A DNA stretch of 64,000 bases from Candidatus Vallotia laricis (GTDB lineage Bacteria > Pseudomonadota > Gammaproteobacteria > Burkholderiales > Burkholderiaceae): NCBI RefSeq assembly GCF_020541325.1, contig NZ_CP047399.1, positions 620,001 through 684,000 of the forward strand, read 5' to 3'. Under the pieces are notes generated by a model. The model did no database searches. It saw only the letters and a program-made list of their open reading frames with translations, and was not told where the DNA came from. Both the position numbers and the translations under genes were made by a program. Positions 42,983 to 53,549 of the stretch are shown here, piece after piece (position 1 is the stretch's first letter; every line of letters begins with the position of its first letter).

Positions 42983-43078
42983 GACGAGCCCAACCCTCGG
43001 CACTAGCGGAAAATGGCTATGGCTGCTTCGTTCCCGATCTGACCAGGTTGACCTTACCGCCATGCGAGGAGGCCCGTC
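42983..43078 (-). ncRNA. ffs: Signal recognition particle RNA (4.5S RNA)
   Basis: RNA scaffold of the SRP that binds Ffh and targets membrane proteins. On the minus strand the Ffh-binding hairpin reads CCTGGTCAGATC, a GGAA tetraloop closed by G-C (GGGAAC), then GAAGCAGCC, the hallmark of bacterial SRP RNA (E. coli: CAGGTC, CGGAAG, GAAGCAGCC). The ends pair: 5' GACGGGCCT with 3' GGGCTCGTC, giving 96 nt, a usual length. Further pairing arms CTAGTGCCGAGGG are as in betaproteobacteria. Ends are set by the pairing, so each may be off by a few bases. Located upstream of dnaX as in relatives. Confidence 0.92.
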
Positions 43079-43311
43079 AAGAAACATTTTAGCACTAGAT
43101 TATATCGCAACGCTAGTACGCCCGACATGGAACAAATTACGTTAAGATTGCGACTATAGAATATGCGAACGATCAGAGGGGGTAGGTCTTGCCCCTACGT
43201 TTCGCGAAGACTGCCGTTCGACGATATGCTGACGTTGAGCGGATTTTTGGAGATCGGGTGTATCGAGCATTATAAAGCTATACCCCCCGTAAGCTTAAAG
43301 GTAACGCAATA

Positions 43312-43638
43312 ATGAGCGAACAAATCAAGCATATTACTGACACTTCGTTTGAGCAAGACGTGCTTAAGGCAGACAAGCCCATCCTACTCGACTTTTGGGC
43401 AGAATGGTGTGGCCCGTGCAAAGTGATTGCGCCGCTACTAGACGAGGTGGCACGTGAATATAGCGATCGCCTGCAGGTTGGGAAGATCAATGTTGATCAG
43501 AATCCAGAAACACCGGCTAAGTTTAGCGTTAGAGGAATCCCGACATTAATTCTGTTTAAGAACGGTGTAGTGGCTCAAACTAAGGTTGGCGCATTATCGA
43601 AAGCACAAATTACAGCACTTATTGATAGTTATATTTGA
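43312..43638 (+). CDS. trxA: Thioredoxin 1
   Basis: General disulfide reductant (ribonucleotide reductase, PAPS reductase, peroxidases). 108 residues, normal. Active site WCGPC at residues 32-36 in [16 protein letters not shown], cis-Pro segment [12 protein letters not shown] (about 74-85), C-terminal helix [12 protein letters not shown]. The start ATG follows the RBS-like AAAGGTAA. Followed by a hairpin and then rho, the common trxA-rho arrangement. Confidence 0.97.
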   Translation: MSEQIKHITDTSFEQDVLKADKPILLDFWAEWCGPCKVIAPLLDEVAREYSDRLQVGKINVDQNPETPAKFSVRGIPTLILFKNGVVAQTKVGALSKAQITALIDSYI

Positions 43639-43662
43639 TTCTCGTCAGTATTTAAACCCTGG

Positions 43663-43693
43663 CGGTGCTTGTTACATTTTGTAATAAGCACCG
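43663..43693 (+). terminator. Hairpin between trxA and rho
   Basis: CGGTGCTTGTTAC and GTAATAAGCACCG pair over 13 positions (one G-U) around an ATTTT loop. No T-run follows, so it may attenuate or protect the trxA mRNA rather than terminate fully. Confidence 0.65.
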
Positions 43694-43809
43694 TATTCGG
43701 CTATGCTGATATCATAAAGCGAATACGTTTCAAACCGTATAATAATTAAGCCCGTCGCCTGACGGCTCCCCTTTTGTCGCTTCTTCTCTTTCCTTAGCGG
43801 GATTCCTGT

Positions 43810-45072
43810 ATGTATTTGTCCGAGCTCAAGTCGCAACACGTATCCGCTTTGATCGAAATGGCTCATGGTCTAGAAATCGAAAATGCGAATCGCTTGCGCA
43901 AACAGGAGTTAATGTTTGCAATTTTAAAGAAGCGGGCCAAGACTGGTGAAACAATTTTTGGCGACGGAACACTCGAAGTACTGCCAGATGGTTTTGGTTT
44001 TCTACGCTCACCTGAAACATCGTATCTAGCGAGCACTGACGACATTTATATTAGTCCGTCGCAAATCCGACGTTTTAACTTGCACACTGGCGATACAATC
44101 GAGGGCGAAGTGCGTACGCCAAAAGACGGGGAGCGATATTTTGCACTTGTCAAAGTAGATAAAGTTAACGGACATCCACCAGAGGCGTCGAAACATAAAA
44201 TTATGTTCGAAAATCTCACGCCACTACATCCAAATAAGCCCCTGTCTCTCGAGCGAGATATGCGAGGCGAAGAAAATGTCACTGGACGCATCATTGATAT
44301 GATCGCACCGATCGGAAAAGGCCAACGCGGACTCCTAGTAGCGTCGCCAAAGTCTGGAAAGACTGTAATGCTTCAGCACATTGCGCATGCAATTAAGTCG
44401 AACCATCCGAATGTTATATTATTTGTACTACTAATCGACGAGCGCCCTGAAGAGGTTACTGAAATGCAACGTTCGGTAGCTGGTGAGGTAATTGCGTCTA
44501 CGTTTGATGAACCAGCAGCGCGTCACGTGCAGGTTGCTGAAATGGTCATAGAAAAAGCGAAGCGACTCATTGAGATGAAGCACGATGTAGTGATTCTACT
44601 AGACTCTATCACGCGTCTCGCGCGTGCTTACAACACTGTTGTTCCGGCGTCGGGCAAAGTCTTAACTGGAGGCGTAGACGCCAACGCATTACAACGCCCG
44701 AAGCGTTTCTTTGGTGCAGCACGGAATGTCGAAGAAGGCGGTTCGCTCACAATTATCGGCACTGCGCTTATAGAAACCGGAAGTCGGATGGATGATGTTA
44801 TTTATGAAGAGTTTAAGGGAACCGGCAATATGGAGGTACATCTAGAGCGACGCCTTGGGGAAAAGCGGGTTTATCCATCAATCAACCTAAATAAATCAGG
44901 TACCCGTCGAGAAGAATTACTCATTAAGCCAGAAATCCTGCAAAAGATTTGGGTACTGCGTAAGTTTATCCATGATATGGATGAAATCCAATCCATGGAA
45001 TTCCTGCTTGATAAACTAAAACAGACTAAAAATAACTCGGAGTTCTTTGACATGATGCGCCGTGGTGGATAG
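43810..45072 (+). CDS. rho: Transcription termination factor Rho
   Basis: Hexameric RNA helicase ending transcription at C-rich sites. 420 residues, normal. N-terminal [18 protein letters not shown], cold-shock RNA-binding domain [19 protein letters not shown] and [18 protein letters not shown]. Walker A in [15 protein letters not shown] (about 173-187), Walker [18 protein letters not shown]-loop [21 protein letters not shown]-loop [17 protein letters not shown]. Intact with no insertion. The downstream gap to rpmE2 is unusually long. Confidence 0.97.
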   Translation: MYLSELKSQHVSALIEMAHGLEIENANRLRKQELMFAILKKRAKTGETIFGDGTLEVLPDGFGFLRSPETSYLASTDDIYISPSQIRRFNLHTGDTIEGEVRTPKDGERYFALVKVDKVNGHPPEASKHKIMFENLTPLHPNKPLSLERDMRGEENVTGRIIDMIAPIGKGQRGLLVASPKSGKTVMLQHIAHAIKSNHPNVILFVLLIDERPEEVTEMQRSVAGEVIASTFDEPAARHVQVAEMVIEKAKRLIEMKHDVVILLDSITRLARAYNTVVPASGKVLTGGVDANALQRPKRFFGAARNVEEGGSLTIIGTALIETGSRMDDVIYEEFKGTGNMEVHLERRLGEKRVYPSINLNKSGTRREELLIKPEILQKIWVLRKFIHDMDEIQSMEFLLDKLKQTKNNSEFFDMMRRGG

Positions 45073-46472
45073 TTTCAGAGTACACATCTTTGATCTATAG
45101 CTCTTAGCAATACATTAGCCGCAGATGCTTGTGCCAGTGGGTCATCTTCTGTAAATAAAGTGCAAAAGTTTATATAAGTATGGTAAAAGCATGGTGCTGA
45201 AGATTTGTTCGAGATACTATCTATATGTTCTTAACCATATGTCTGTATAAACCCCAAGATAAACGTACTACGTAAATCTTGGTGAGCTAAAAAACAGTGC
45301 GCCTTAAGATAGAGCTTCTATACGATTAGAGGCTGGTTAATATGATGTTAAATATGATGTTAAAACAGCTAGAATTTATAGCGCACGTGTGAGTTACAGC
45401 ATGCTATAAAGATAGCACCACTCTAGGCTTATAAAAACTCTATTTTTACCGCGCGCTGCGTAGAATAGGCGTTAGCTGTGACCGCTAAAATAGCTGTGAT
45501 AACACCCTAGTATCTATATATATGGGCAGTATTATGCGACCTGACTCCTGGGGTACTCTTCGGTTATTAGCGATTTCGGTTGTTAGCAATAACAAGTATT
45601 ATCTTAAGCATTTATAGTAGTATGAGCTAGTCGCGCATATTAGTCCGTTCTCTGTAAGAAACGTATTTTGTCAAATCTACCATTTTTAGTATTAGATTCT
45701 TCTAAAATACCGGAAAACATTAGACGTTGTACCCTGAATTGGGGAAATTACTAGTAATTTACGGTATCGCTACTGTAGCTACGCTCCCACTCAAAAATCG
45801 CTATGACAGGATGTATTTAGTAAAACTTTAACTTTATGCGCAGGAGCACCTATCTAATAACTATTCCTTGCCGCGCACAGGATATTGAAGCGAATCTGAC
45901 GGAAATATTTCTTACTGGATAGTTTCTTAGTTTTACCAAAGAAAAAGCATGATGATCATGGATGAGAACGATTAAACTAACAGACCTACTATAGATACTA
46001 GTGCTTAGACTTTTACCGGTTGCAAACTAGATTTTTAAAGGCATAAGTAAAAAACAGATTTCATGGTATAAACAGATTGTGATCTACAAAACTATCGATA
46101 ACTAAGTTAGTAGCCTATAGCTTATAAGCGGATGATAATAGATCAGCAAAGCCTGGACATAGCTATCTAATAAAACAAATCATCTAAAATACCCCCCCCT
46201 AATTAACACCTGGACTTGATTCCACTACATCTTTTATTTTATATAGGATAAATACAATTATCTAATCCCCTTGCTCTGAATCTAGATAATAAGTTCTCTA
46301 AATACTATTGAGATTTATACTATCTGCTTTTAATTATTTATTAATATAAAATCTAGTTACCAACGCGCTAATTCATAATTCTTGTTTTTCTATTTTTGTC
46401 AAAGCCTCTCAAACTAGTGTTGAGGTGAGTATTACTCCGCAGCAATTGCTATCACTTAAAATTAAACGCATT
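45073..46472. other. Expanded non-coding gap between rho and rpmE2
   Basis: 1.4 kb where relatives have a short spacer. It contains an 8-C run at 46192-46199, a duplicated AATATGATGTTA near 45340-45364, and a minus-strand frame ending at 45075 (LFTEDDPLAQASAANVLLRA, then IDQRCVL) that looks like the C-terminus of a lost protein. No intact gene seen. Confidence 0.5.
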
Positions 46473-46739
46473 ATGAAAAAAAATATTCATCCCGATATTC
46501 ATGCAGTCGCATTCCAGGACATGTCTAATGGAAAAACATTTATCATAGGCTCAACAATTAAGACCCGCGAGAAGATTGAGATTGATGGAAAAATTTATCC
46601 TCTCGCGAAGGTTGAGGTATCTTCTGAATCGCACCCCTTTTATACTGGTGAACAAAATAAGTTTTTAGATACGACTGGCCGAGTTGAAAGATTCCGACAA
46701 AAGTTTGGAAGCCTTGCTAGTGCAAGGATCGCGAAGTAA
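46473..46739 (+). CDS. rpmE2: 50S ribosomal protein L31, type B
   Basis: Bridges the ribosomal subunits. Started at the ATG at 46473 ([20 protein letters not shown]) it has 88 residues, the length of Burkholderia L31B; the frame is open for 16 more codons upstream, which are not conserved. Seen: [33 protein letters not shown] and [11 protein letters not shown]. It lacks the CxxC zinc motif, so this is the zinc-free type B paralogue, usually used under zinc limitation but the main form in Burkholderia. Confidence 0.93.
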   Translation: MKKNIHPDIHAVAFQDMSNGKTFIIGSTIKTREKIEIDGKIYPLAKVEVSSESHPFYTGEQNKFLDTTGRVERFRQKFGSLASARIAK

Positions 46740-46760
46740 ACATTGCCCGCATAGATCGAA

Positions 46761-46770
46761 GGGGGGGGGG
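46761..46770. repeat. 10-base G-run
   Basis: Ten consecutive Gs 21 bases after the rpmE2 stop codon, in otherwise AT-rich DNA. Confidence 0.97.
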
Positions 46771-46812
46771 CGCTATAGGTACCTGCTAATGTTGCTCGCA
46801 ATATACTACATA

Positions 46813-46838
46813 GGGCTAGCTACTAATGTAGCTAGCCC
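46813..46838 (+). terminator. Perfect 11-bp hairpin downstream of rpmE2
   Basis: GGGCTAGCTAC-TAAT-GTAGCTAGCCC, a perfect stem about 75 bases after rpmE2. No T-run follows (CGCCCCGG does), so it is terminator-like only. Confidence 0.55.
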
Positions 46839-48019
46839 CGCCCCGGATAGCGGTTCTCTTTCTTTATCTAATAGCGCCGATTTAGATACCTAAATACTGT
46901 ATTGTTTTTTTAAGAACGGATCTTATAATTAGGCATAAGGGTCATGTAATCTAACAGATAAGCGATCCTCAGCTACCAACGTATTATCGCATGTATCTTA
47001 ATAACAATTTGTATTATTGTGGTGTGAGATAAATAGTCTATTTCTCTATAATTTTTAGAAAAACAATCCGCACGATTTATTTCGATAGCTCAATGGCACC
47101 TAGCGAACTTCTCTATGAGTAGGCGTATTTTGTAATATGGTACTTATTTAGTATAGTACATATCTATTATATTAGCTAGAATTCTAATTAGAGCACTGAG
47201 CAATTTGCTATTACTCCTGAATTACAGGTCTACGCCGATAGTACTTATTAAGAGCGTTAAACTTCACTCAACTAACTAACACTGCAAAAAATTCCTCAAA
47301 TCGATAGGGTAATGATAAACTCAGTTATGCATACTGCGGCATAGTACAGACGGACGACGGCGAAGATAAGAACGCTCTATGAGGCGCCCCATAGATTAAA
47401 ATCGTGCTCAGATTGTTACGTTTGCTAGAAATTCATTGCTAACAACTGTATTCCTTTTATATAAGTATATACAGCGAACTGCTTACGGTTTTTACTGCTT
47501 CTGAATTATTAGCTTTGAAGCTCAGTCGAAATTAATACAGTTTACTGATTTATTCAATACTAAGCATCGTAATATTTTAGTATGAATAATCTAGATTGAG
47601 GCCCTGATGACTAACTCCCCATATTCTAGCTATAACTTTATGCAACTACTAGACTAGGATCTAAGCCAGAATTTAGGCTACTTTAAGCTTATGGATAGTA
47701 TTAGTGCGGTACTATAAGTCAACCAAGGGTGTTCTGAAAAAGCACTCGCTAACTAGCGATAGTACGTTAGTAGATATGAGAATCTCTCAATAATATTATT
47801 TAATATTGTAAATACAGATCATGCTCTTGGTATCCTAAATAAGAATGTGCATAAAAAGATTTTCTATATGGGATTAGATTTACGCAATGCTCTAGCACAA
47901 CACACGTCTTTTAGATATCACATCCTAAGTTTTACCTTAGGGGTAATAATTTCTTAGATAAAAAACAAGATATATATCATCTTATATTTTTTTATTTGAA
48001 TAGTAATATTAACTAACAT
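46839..48019. other. Non-coding gap
   Basis: About 1.2 kb, stops in every frame, no motif recognised. Confidence 0.6.
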
Positions 48020-48045
48020 AAAAAGCCTGCTTGCGCGGGCTTTTT
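48020..48045 (-). terminator. Terminator after tRNA-Asp
   Basis: AAAAAGCCTGC-TTGC-GCGGGCTTTTT forms a stem ending in T-runs on both strands; it follows the tRNA-Asp gene by about 6 bases on the minus strand. Confidence 0.85.
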
Positions 48046-48050
48046 AACTT

Positions 48051-48127
48051 TGGCGGAGTGGACGGGACTCGAACCCGCGACCCCCGGCGTGACAGGCCGG
48101 TATTCTAACCAACTGAACTACCACTCC
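48051..48127 (-). tRNA. tRNA-Asp (GTC)
   Basis: 77 nt. 5' GGAGTGG pairs with CCACTCC, D arm GTTCAGTTGGTTAGAAT, anticodon loop CTGTCAC with GTC, T arm GGGTTCGAGTCCC, and a genomic CCA end. Confidence 0.97.
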
Positions 48128-48170
48128 AATGAGTTTTATAGTGTTATATGCTATTTACTTTTAAAGTAGA

Positions 48171-48246
48171 TGGCGTCCCCTAGGGGATTTGAACCCCTGT
48201 ACTCACCGTGAAAGGGTGATGTCCTAGACCCCTAGACGAAGGGGAC
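48171..48246 (-). tRNA. tRNA-Glu (TTC)
   Basis: 76 nt. 5' GTCCCCT pairs with AGGGGAC, anticodon loop CTTTCAC with TTC, T arm GGGGTTCAAATCCCC, genomic CCA end. It lies 43 bases upstream of tRNA-Asp and is probably cotranscribed with it. Confidence 0.97.
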
Positions 48247-49093
48247 ATAAATTTTAACTATAGTTGATTATGGATAACTTCTTTACGTTTGTGAAGTCTT
48301 TTTTGATATTTCTTGATTTCAATGAAAACTTCATACATGTCAACTAGACACAATAATGTACCCAGAATTAAAAATATTGCTTTTAGCAATAGCAAGAATT
48401 CGGGGCATAGATTAAGAACTGCTCTTAAATCGGTCTGGATTTTGATATGTTACATGTCTTAAGCTACACTATGTGTAAGTTTTTTAGGTCATTGGTAGTA
48501 AATATGCATACATTAGATAGGATTAGACATCCTAAATATATCTATAAATACTACTTATTTCTAATCAAGCCAAGATTTAATAACGTACGAATCATTTTGA
48601 TATCTATATCCTCAAATAATTTTGAGTATTAATTTTTCCACATCATTTTATATATAAATATATAGTTATTAACTATATTAAGAACTCATAGTAATTTTTA
48701 ATGATTTATATTTACGATTTATGCCGTGAATTATATTCAATTATAATTTTTTTATGATATAGTCACATACTATATTTATTTTTTAAATAGAAATTATGGT
48801 TCTAAAGAAATTATACTATATATAAATACTGTTTTGTAATGATTACCAAGTAAGTTAATGAGTGCTTGTGATTATAGTAGATTACTATTGATAATAAATA
48901 ATTTAATGTAAAAATTTTTTACATTTTAGTGGTAATTTCAGCACTAGAATTTTAAGGTTTTATTATTTTTTTAAATAAAAAATGGAATTGTTTTTTGCGA
49001 AAACCAATATTTTTAGGCTGACCAAAAAACAAATGAAATATATAAAATATATTATTTGTGGTAAATTTTACTTGTATTTGTGTTATATGAGTG
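48247..49093. other. Very AT-rich non-coding spacer between tRNA genes
   Basis: About 0.85 kb separating tRNA-Ala from tRNA-Glu. Frames such as the one at 48447-48632 have AT-driven composition only. No gene or RNA seen. Confidence 0.65.
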
Positions 49094-49166
<73 letters not shown>

Positions 49167-49230
49167 AGTACGAAAATTTTAAAAAACAATTTTTTGTAAA
49201 GTCTTCTTGTGCGTGATTTTATATCTTAGA

Positions 49231-50631
49231 TCAAGGCAGCGCCACTTGTAGCCGCTTGAGTACCGTCTCTCGGCCGAATAGATACAGAACTGCATCAATG
49301 GGTGGGGTATGTTTTGTTCCAACTATCAGTAAACGCACTGGGATCGCTAGCTGAGGCAGCTTTAGTTTGTAAGCTTTTAGTACTACCTCCAACGCCATAC
49401 CAATTGCATTCTTCGTCCAAGGAATCCCAGAAAGGGATTCAATAAATCTAGAGAGCGCTATACGTACAATATCCGTTAGATATTGTTTTATCTCATGCTC
49501 TATAGGTGCCGGTGTCCGATAAAATATTACAGCGTTTCTAGCAATCTCCCTGACGGTATTCGCACGATCCTTCAACAATGCGACAACCTCATCCAGCGGA
49601 ACTCCCTGCGTAGCATCGACATTTAGCTCAATCAGTATTGGTAGTACAAGTGACGTGAGCCGTGAGTTGTCAATGTTTTTCAGATAATACTTATTTAGCC
49701 ACTTCAGTTTATTATCGTCGTATCGCGCTGGAGATTTACCCAAATGCTCGAGGTCAAACCATTCTATGAACTGTTCTAATGAGAATATTTCTTCATTGCC
49801 ATGAGCCCAACCAAGCCGGGCAAGGTAATTTAATATCGCTTCAGGAAGGTAGCCCTCATTGCGATACTCCATTATGCTCATTGCACCATTGCGCTTACTC
49901 ATTTTCTCGCCTTGCTTATTAAGCACAGTAGGCAAATGCCCATAAATAGGTGGTGTGCCGCCTAGAGCACGCAAGATATTAATCTGGCGTGGAGTATTAT
50001 TCAGATGATCATCACCGCGAATTACGTGTGTAATCGCCATATCTAAGTCATCAACGACAACGCAAAAGTTATATGTAGGGGTGCCATCAGATCGCGCAAT
50101 AATTAGGTCGTCAAGCTCATCATTAGCAATCTCGATGCGACCTTTAACTGCATCATCCCATATTACTGTTCCGGTAATCGGATTATTAAATCGTATGACA
50201 GGCTGCACGCCAGATGGGGGAGCTGATAGAAATTTACCTGGTTTAGGTCGCCAAGTACCGTCATATCTAGGCTTTAGCCCTGCCTCGCGCTGTAGCGAGC
50301 GCATTGCATTTAGTTCCTCGATCGACATATAGCACCGATATGCTAAGCCCTGGTCAAGCATTTTCCTGACTACCTCGCGATAGCGATTCATCCTCTGCAT
50401 CTGATAATATGGCCCTTCGTCGAAATTAAGCCCTAACCACTTCATGCTATCAAAGATGGCTTGTGTAGCCGCCTCGGTTGAGCGCTCAAGGTCCGTATCC
50501 TCAATTCGAAGAATGAAAGTCCCGTAATGTTTCCTGGCAAGAGCCCAGGGATAGAGCGCGGAGCGAATATTACCAAGGTGGATAAAACCAGTTGGGCTCG
50601 GCGCGAAGCGGGTACGTACGGAAGTAGTCAT
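49231..50631 (-). CDS. gltX: Glutamyl-tRNA synthetase
   Basis: Class I synthetase charging tRNA-Glu (and tRNA-Gln if non-discriminating). 466 residues, normal. HIGH-type motif [19 protein letters not shown] at residues 9-27, [25 protein letters not shown], and KMSKR in [10 protein letters not shown] (about 245-254). C-terminal anticodon domain intact. It is 65 bases upstream of tRNA-Ala in the same direction. In Burkholderia gltX also neighbours tRNA genes. Confidence 0.96.
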   Translation of the reverse strand: MTTSVRTRFAPSPTGFIHLGNIRSALYPWALARKHYGTFILRIEDTDLERSTEAATQAIFDSMKWLGLNFDEGPYYQMQRMNRYREVVRKMLDQGLAYRCYMSIEELNAMRSLQREAGLKPRYDGTWRPKPGKFLSAPPSGVQPVIRFNNPITGTVIWDDAVKGRIEIANDELDDLIIARSDGTPTYNFCVVVDDLDMAITHVIRGDDHLNNTPRQINILRALGGTPPIYGHLPTVLNKQGEKMSKRNGAMSIMEYRNEGYLPEAILNYLARLGWAHGNEEIFSLEQFIEWFDLEHLGKSPARYDDNKLKWLNKYYLKNIDNSRLTSLVLPILIELNVDATQGVPLDEVVALLKDRANTVREIARNAVIFYRTPAPIEHEIKQYLTDIVRIALSRFIESLSGIPWTKNAIGMALEVVLKAYKLKLPQLAIPVRLLIVGTKHTPPIDAVLYLFGRETVLKRLQVALP

Positions 50632-52303
50632 TAAAATAATAGATTCGAGACCTAGCCGCGGGATTAATCACGACGTTATTATATCGGTATGCTTAAATTA
50701 CCCCACCTATAACATATGCTAATGACCTAGTCATCGTGGCGCATAAATACTATCTGCGCTGATTATGCTTGAGATTTCGTTGAAATATCTGTTGTTTTGC
50801 GCGGGCTGTTTCCTATATACCCAATCTCCAAAATCCGACTAGGATAATCACTAACTCTCTGGGGAGGCAATATCGATATATCACTAAATTTTGTACTTGG
50901 TACACGTAAGAAGCTTAGAATATATAAATAGATTCGCCTTAACGATCAATATGCATCTCTATTAAGGACCAGGCGATAACTTGATACAAACATTGTACTA
51001 TATAACTACACATCGAATTAAGTGATATAGATATCAATTAAAAGAATTTTCTCTAGGATATGAATTGTGCAGTCACTCTGAAAGCTACTCGAGCGCTGTT
51101 ATTTCAACAGCAGTTCTGAGAATATCTCTGAGTCGTGCAGCTTTATACCGCTAACTATATACACTTTTCTGCTCTAGTATTAGAATTTTTCTTCTAGCTT
51201 CCCATGTCATCCGTCGGTGTGCATTCTATTTACTCTATTTATCAGAACGGATAATAACTCGATCGAATAATTTATTCTAAAGTTTATTTTTCTGCTAGTT
51301 ATTTAAAATAATGTATTAATTATGATTATCGTATTTTAATGTAATTTATTATTTACTAAATTCGTCCTATAAAAAATTGTTCGTATTATACAATAATCTA
51401 CTCTAATTCATGTTTACATCACGTAATTTAAAAAATCTTGACAAATTTATGTAGCCATGTTCAAGCCTGATATACGTAGCATAGCGTTTCAAGATAATTG
51501 ATTAGACCACCATTATGGTAAACATAATATATTTGAAATAATGCAAATATAATCGTGTAATGCACGTTATTAGTACTAACATATATATATACGAAAGACT
51601 ATCTATGAGAATAGATATTGTCTTAAGCATTAGACACTAATATAAGCCGAGCAACGAGATCTCTAATATCAATTTTGCAATAGATTTCATTGCGTTTTAG
51701 TGTACGGTACCGTCGTGGTATATAACTAACATAAAGAGTACGGTACGACCTTCTTTATAAAAGCTAAAAGCGTGCTACCGCGTCATGAAGTAATACTATT
51801 CCCCTATCAAAGCATTATTGAGATGATTATTTATTTCTAATAGTCTTTTAAAGTTTAGCTCAATTCGCATAGTGGTATTAATAATATACCCCTAAAACCC
51901 CTAAAGCATCTCTAGTGCGTCTGAATGTTAGATAATTAATGTCTAAATAAACGTTAGATCAACTTAAAAAGTTACTTTTGAAACACAACGAATTTATACA
52001 TTCGTAATGTGTAAGCACAATATCTAACACACTAAATGCCAATAACAGAATATAATCTAATGGGCACAGGAATTCTTGATCAAAGTATAAAACCCTCCGA
52101 GGTTAGACTCCTATAGAACAAGGTCAGTAATCTAAGAAATACCCAGAAATCAGAAAGAAAATAATTTTCAATTGTAATCATAAAAACAGCCTAGAGTTAA
52201 ATTTATATGATTTTTTATAAAAATCGGTACTAAATTAGTATGTCTCACTTATGCATGAGAACACTAATAGTTCGATTAATATGCGATGATATGGGAAGTA
52301 CTT
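50632..52303. other. Non-coding gap
   Basis: 1.67 kb between gltX and fabI, stop-rich on both strands, becoming very AT-rich around 51250-51450. No motif or RNA recognised. Confidence 0.6.
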
Positions 52304-53095
52304 ATGGGTTTTTTATCTGGAAAGCGCATTTTAATTACTGGTTTACTATCAAACCGATCGATTGCGTACGGTATCGCAAAAGCCGCTCACCGAGAAGGTG
52401 CGAGACTTGCCTTTACCTATGTTGATGAACGTTTTAAAAAACGTATAACTGAGTTCGCTGCCCGCTTTAGTAGCGATTTAGTTTTTCCCTGCAATGTGGC
52501 TCATGACTCGCAAATCGATACACTATTCATATCGCTAAAGCGGTATTGGGAAAACCTAGATGGACTTGTGCATTCTATCGGCTTCGCGCCGCGAGAAGCG
52601 ATCTCTGGTAATTTCCTCGACGGCCTATCGCGAGAAGGATTCCGAATCGCTCACGATATTTCTACCTACAGTTTCTCGGCTATGGTTAAGGCTGCCGCCC
52701 CAATGTTAGAAAACACCGCGTCTTTACTAACTTTGACATATCTAGGCGCCGATCGAGTAATACCCCACTATAATATAATGGGACTTGCTAAAGCTTCATT
52801 AGAAGCCAGTATACGCTACCTCGCGGCTTCGATCGGGCCGAGAGGTATACGTGTCAACGGTATTTCAGCAGGTCCGATTAAAACGCTAGCGGCCGGTGGT
52901 ATTAAAGACTTTAGCAAAATTTTACAATTTGTCGAGCGAAACTCACTGCTGCGCCGGAATGTAACTATCGAGGAAGTTGGAAACGTAGCTGCATTCTTAC
53001 TCTCAGAGCTGTCCTCAGGGATTACTGCTGAGATTATTTATGTTGACAGCGGCTTTAACGCAGTAGCTTGTGGATTGCCTAGCTTAGTCGAATAA
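52304..53095 (+). CDS. fabI: Enoyl-[acyl-carrier-protein] reductase FabI
   Basis: NADH-dependent last step of each fatty-acid elongation cycle. 263 residues from the ATG at 52304 ([20 protein letters not shown]), the Burkholderia start; the ATG at 52286 adds six unconserved residues. GGGAAG lies 8 bases upstream as RBS. Seen: [12 protein letters not shown] nucleotide-binding turn, [12 protein letters not shown], the catalytic Tyr/Lys pair in [21 protein letters not shown], and [14 protein letters not shown] substrate-loop region. Isolated between long decayed gaps yet intact, suggesting strong selection. Confidence 0.95.
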   Translation: MGFLSGKRILITGLLSNRSIAYGIAKAAHREGARLAFTYVDERFKKRITEFAARFSSDLVFPCNVAHDSQIDTLFISLKRYWENLDGLVHSIGFAPREAISGNFLDGLSREGFRIAHDISTYSFSAMVKAAAPMLENTASLLTLTYLGADRVIPHYNIMGLAKASLEASIRYLAASIGPRGIRVNGISAGPIKTLAAGGIKDFSKILQFVERNSLLRRNVTIEEVGNVAAFLLSELSSGITAEIIYVDSGFNAVACGLPSLVE

Positions 53096-53549
53096 TTATA
53101 GTTATACGAATCACGTCTATACATTTTTTAAGTACTTAAAAAAGTCATCAAACTATCTCCTTTATGTTTTATCTTATAAGAGCCTTGTAGGGGGGGGCTA
53201 GTTATTAGTACTGGTGCTTTGTGTTAACACTGCCCAGAATACTAGAGGCACCCTAAATTGCTAATTACTACGCTTATTAAACAGACCTATCTTGCAATTA
53301 AAGGACGGGTGTATTTTCGCAGAAGGCGCATATACCTACACAGCCCGTCTTGCTATATTGGTTTGATAGATAGGCTGCCCTCGCCAGAGGCGGCGAATAT
53401 AGTTTTTCGGAAAACTTTCGAGAAATATACAGATATTTAGCACTAGCTTCAATCTAACGCATTACTCTAAAACCTAGATTACTCACGCCCGATAACTCTT
53501 CCTGTATTCTATACCTGACCAAATTTAAACTTTTTGCTGAAGCTCTAGA
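53096..53549. other. Non-coding gap with an 8-G run
   Basis: About 0.45 kb between fabI and the converging iron operon, eight Gs at 53190-53197. A 60-codon frame at 53258-53440 shows no recognisable motif. Confidence 0.55.

Noticed and set aside
46425-46472. Longer N-terminus for L31 starting at GTG 46425
   Set aside because: The 16 extra residues are not part of the conserved family start, which begins at the ATG 46473.
48447-48632. 61-codon frame between tRNA genes
   Set aside because: Amino-acid make-up (Ile, Tyr, Lys, Ser) is what AT-rich noise gives; no RBS or homologue.
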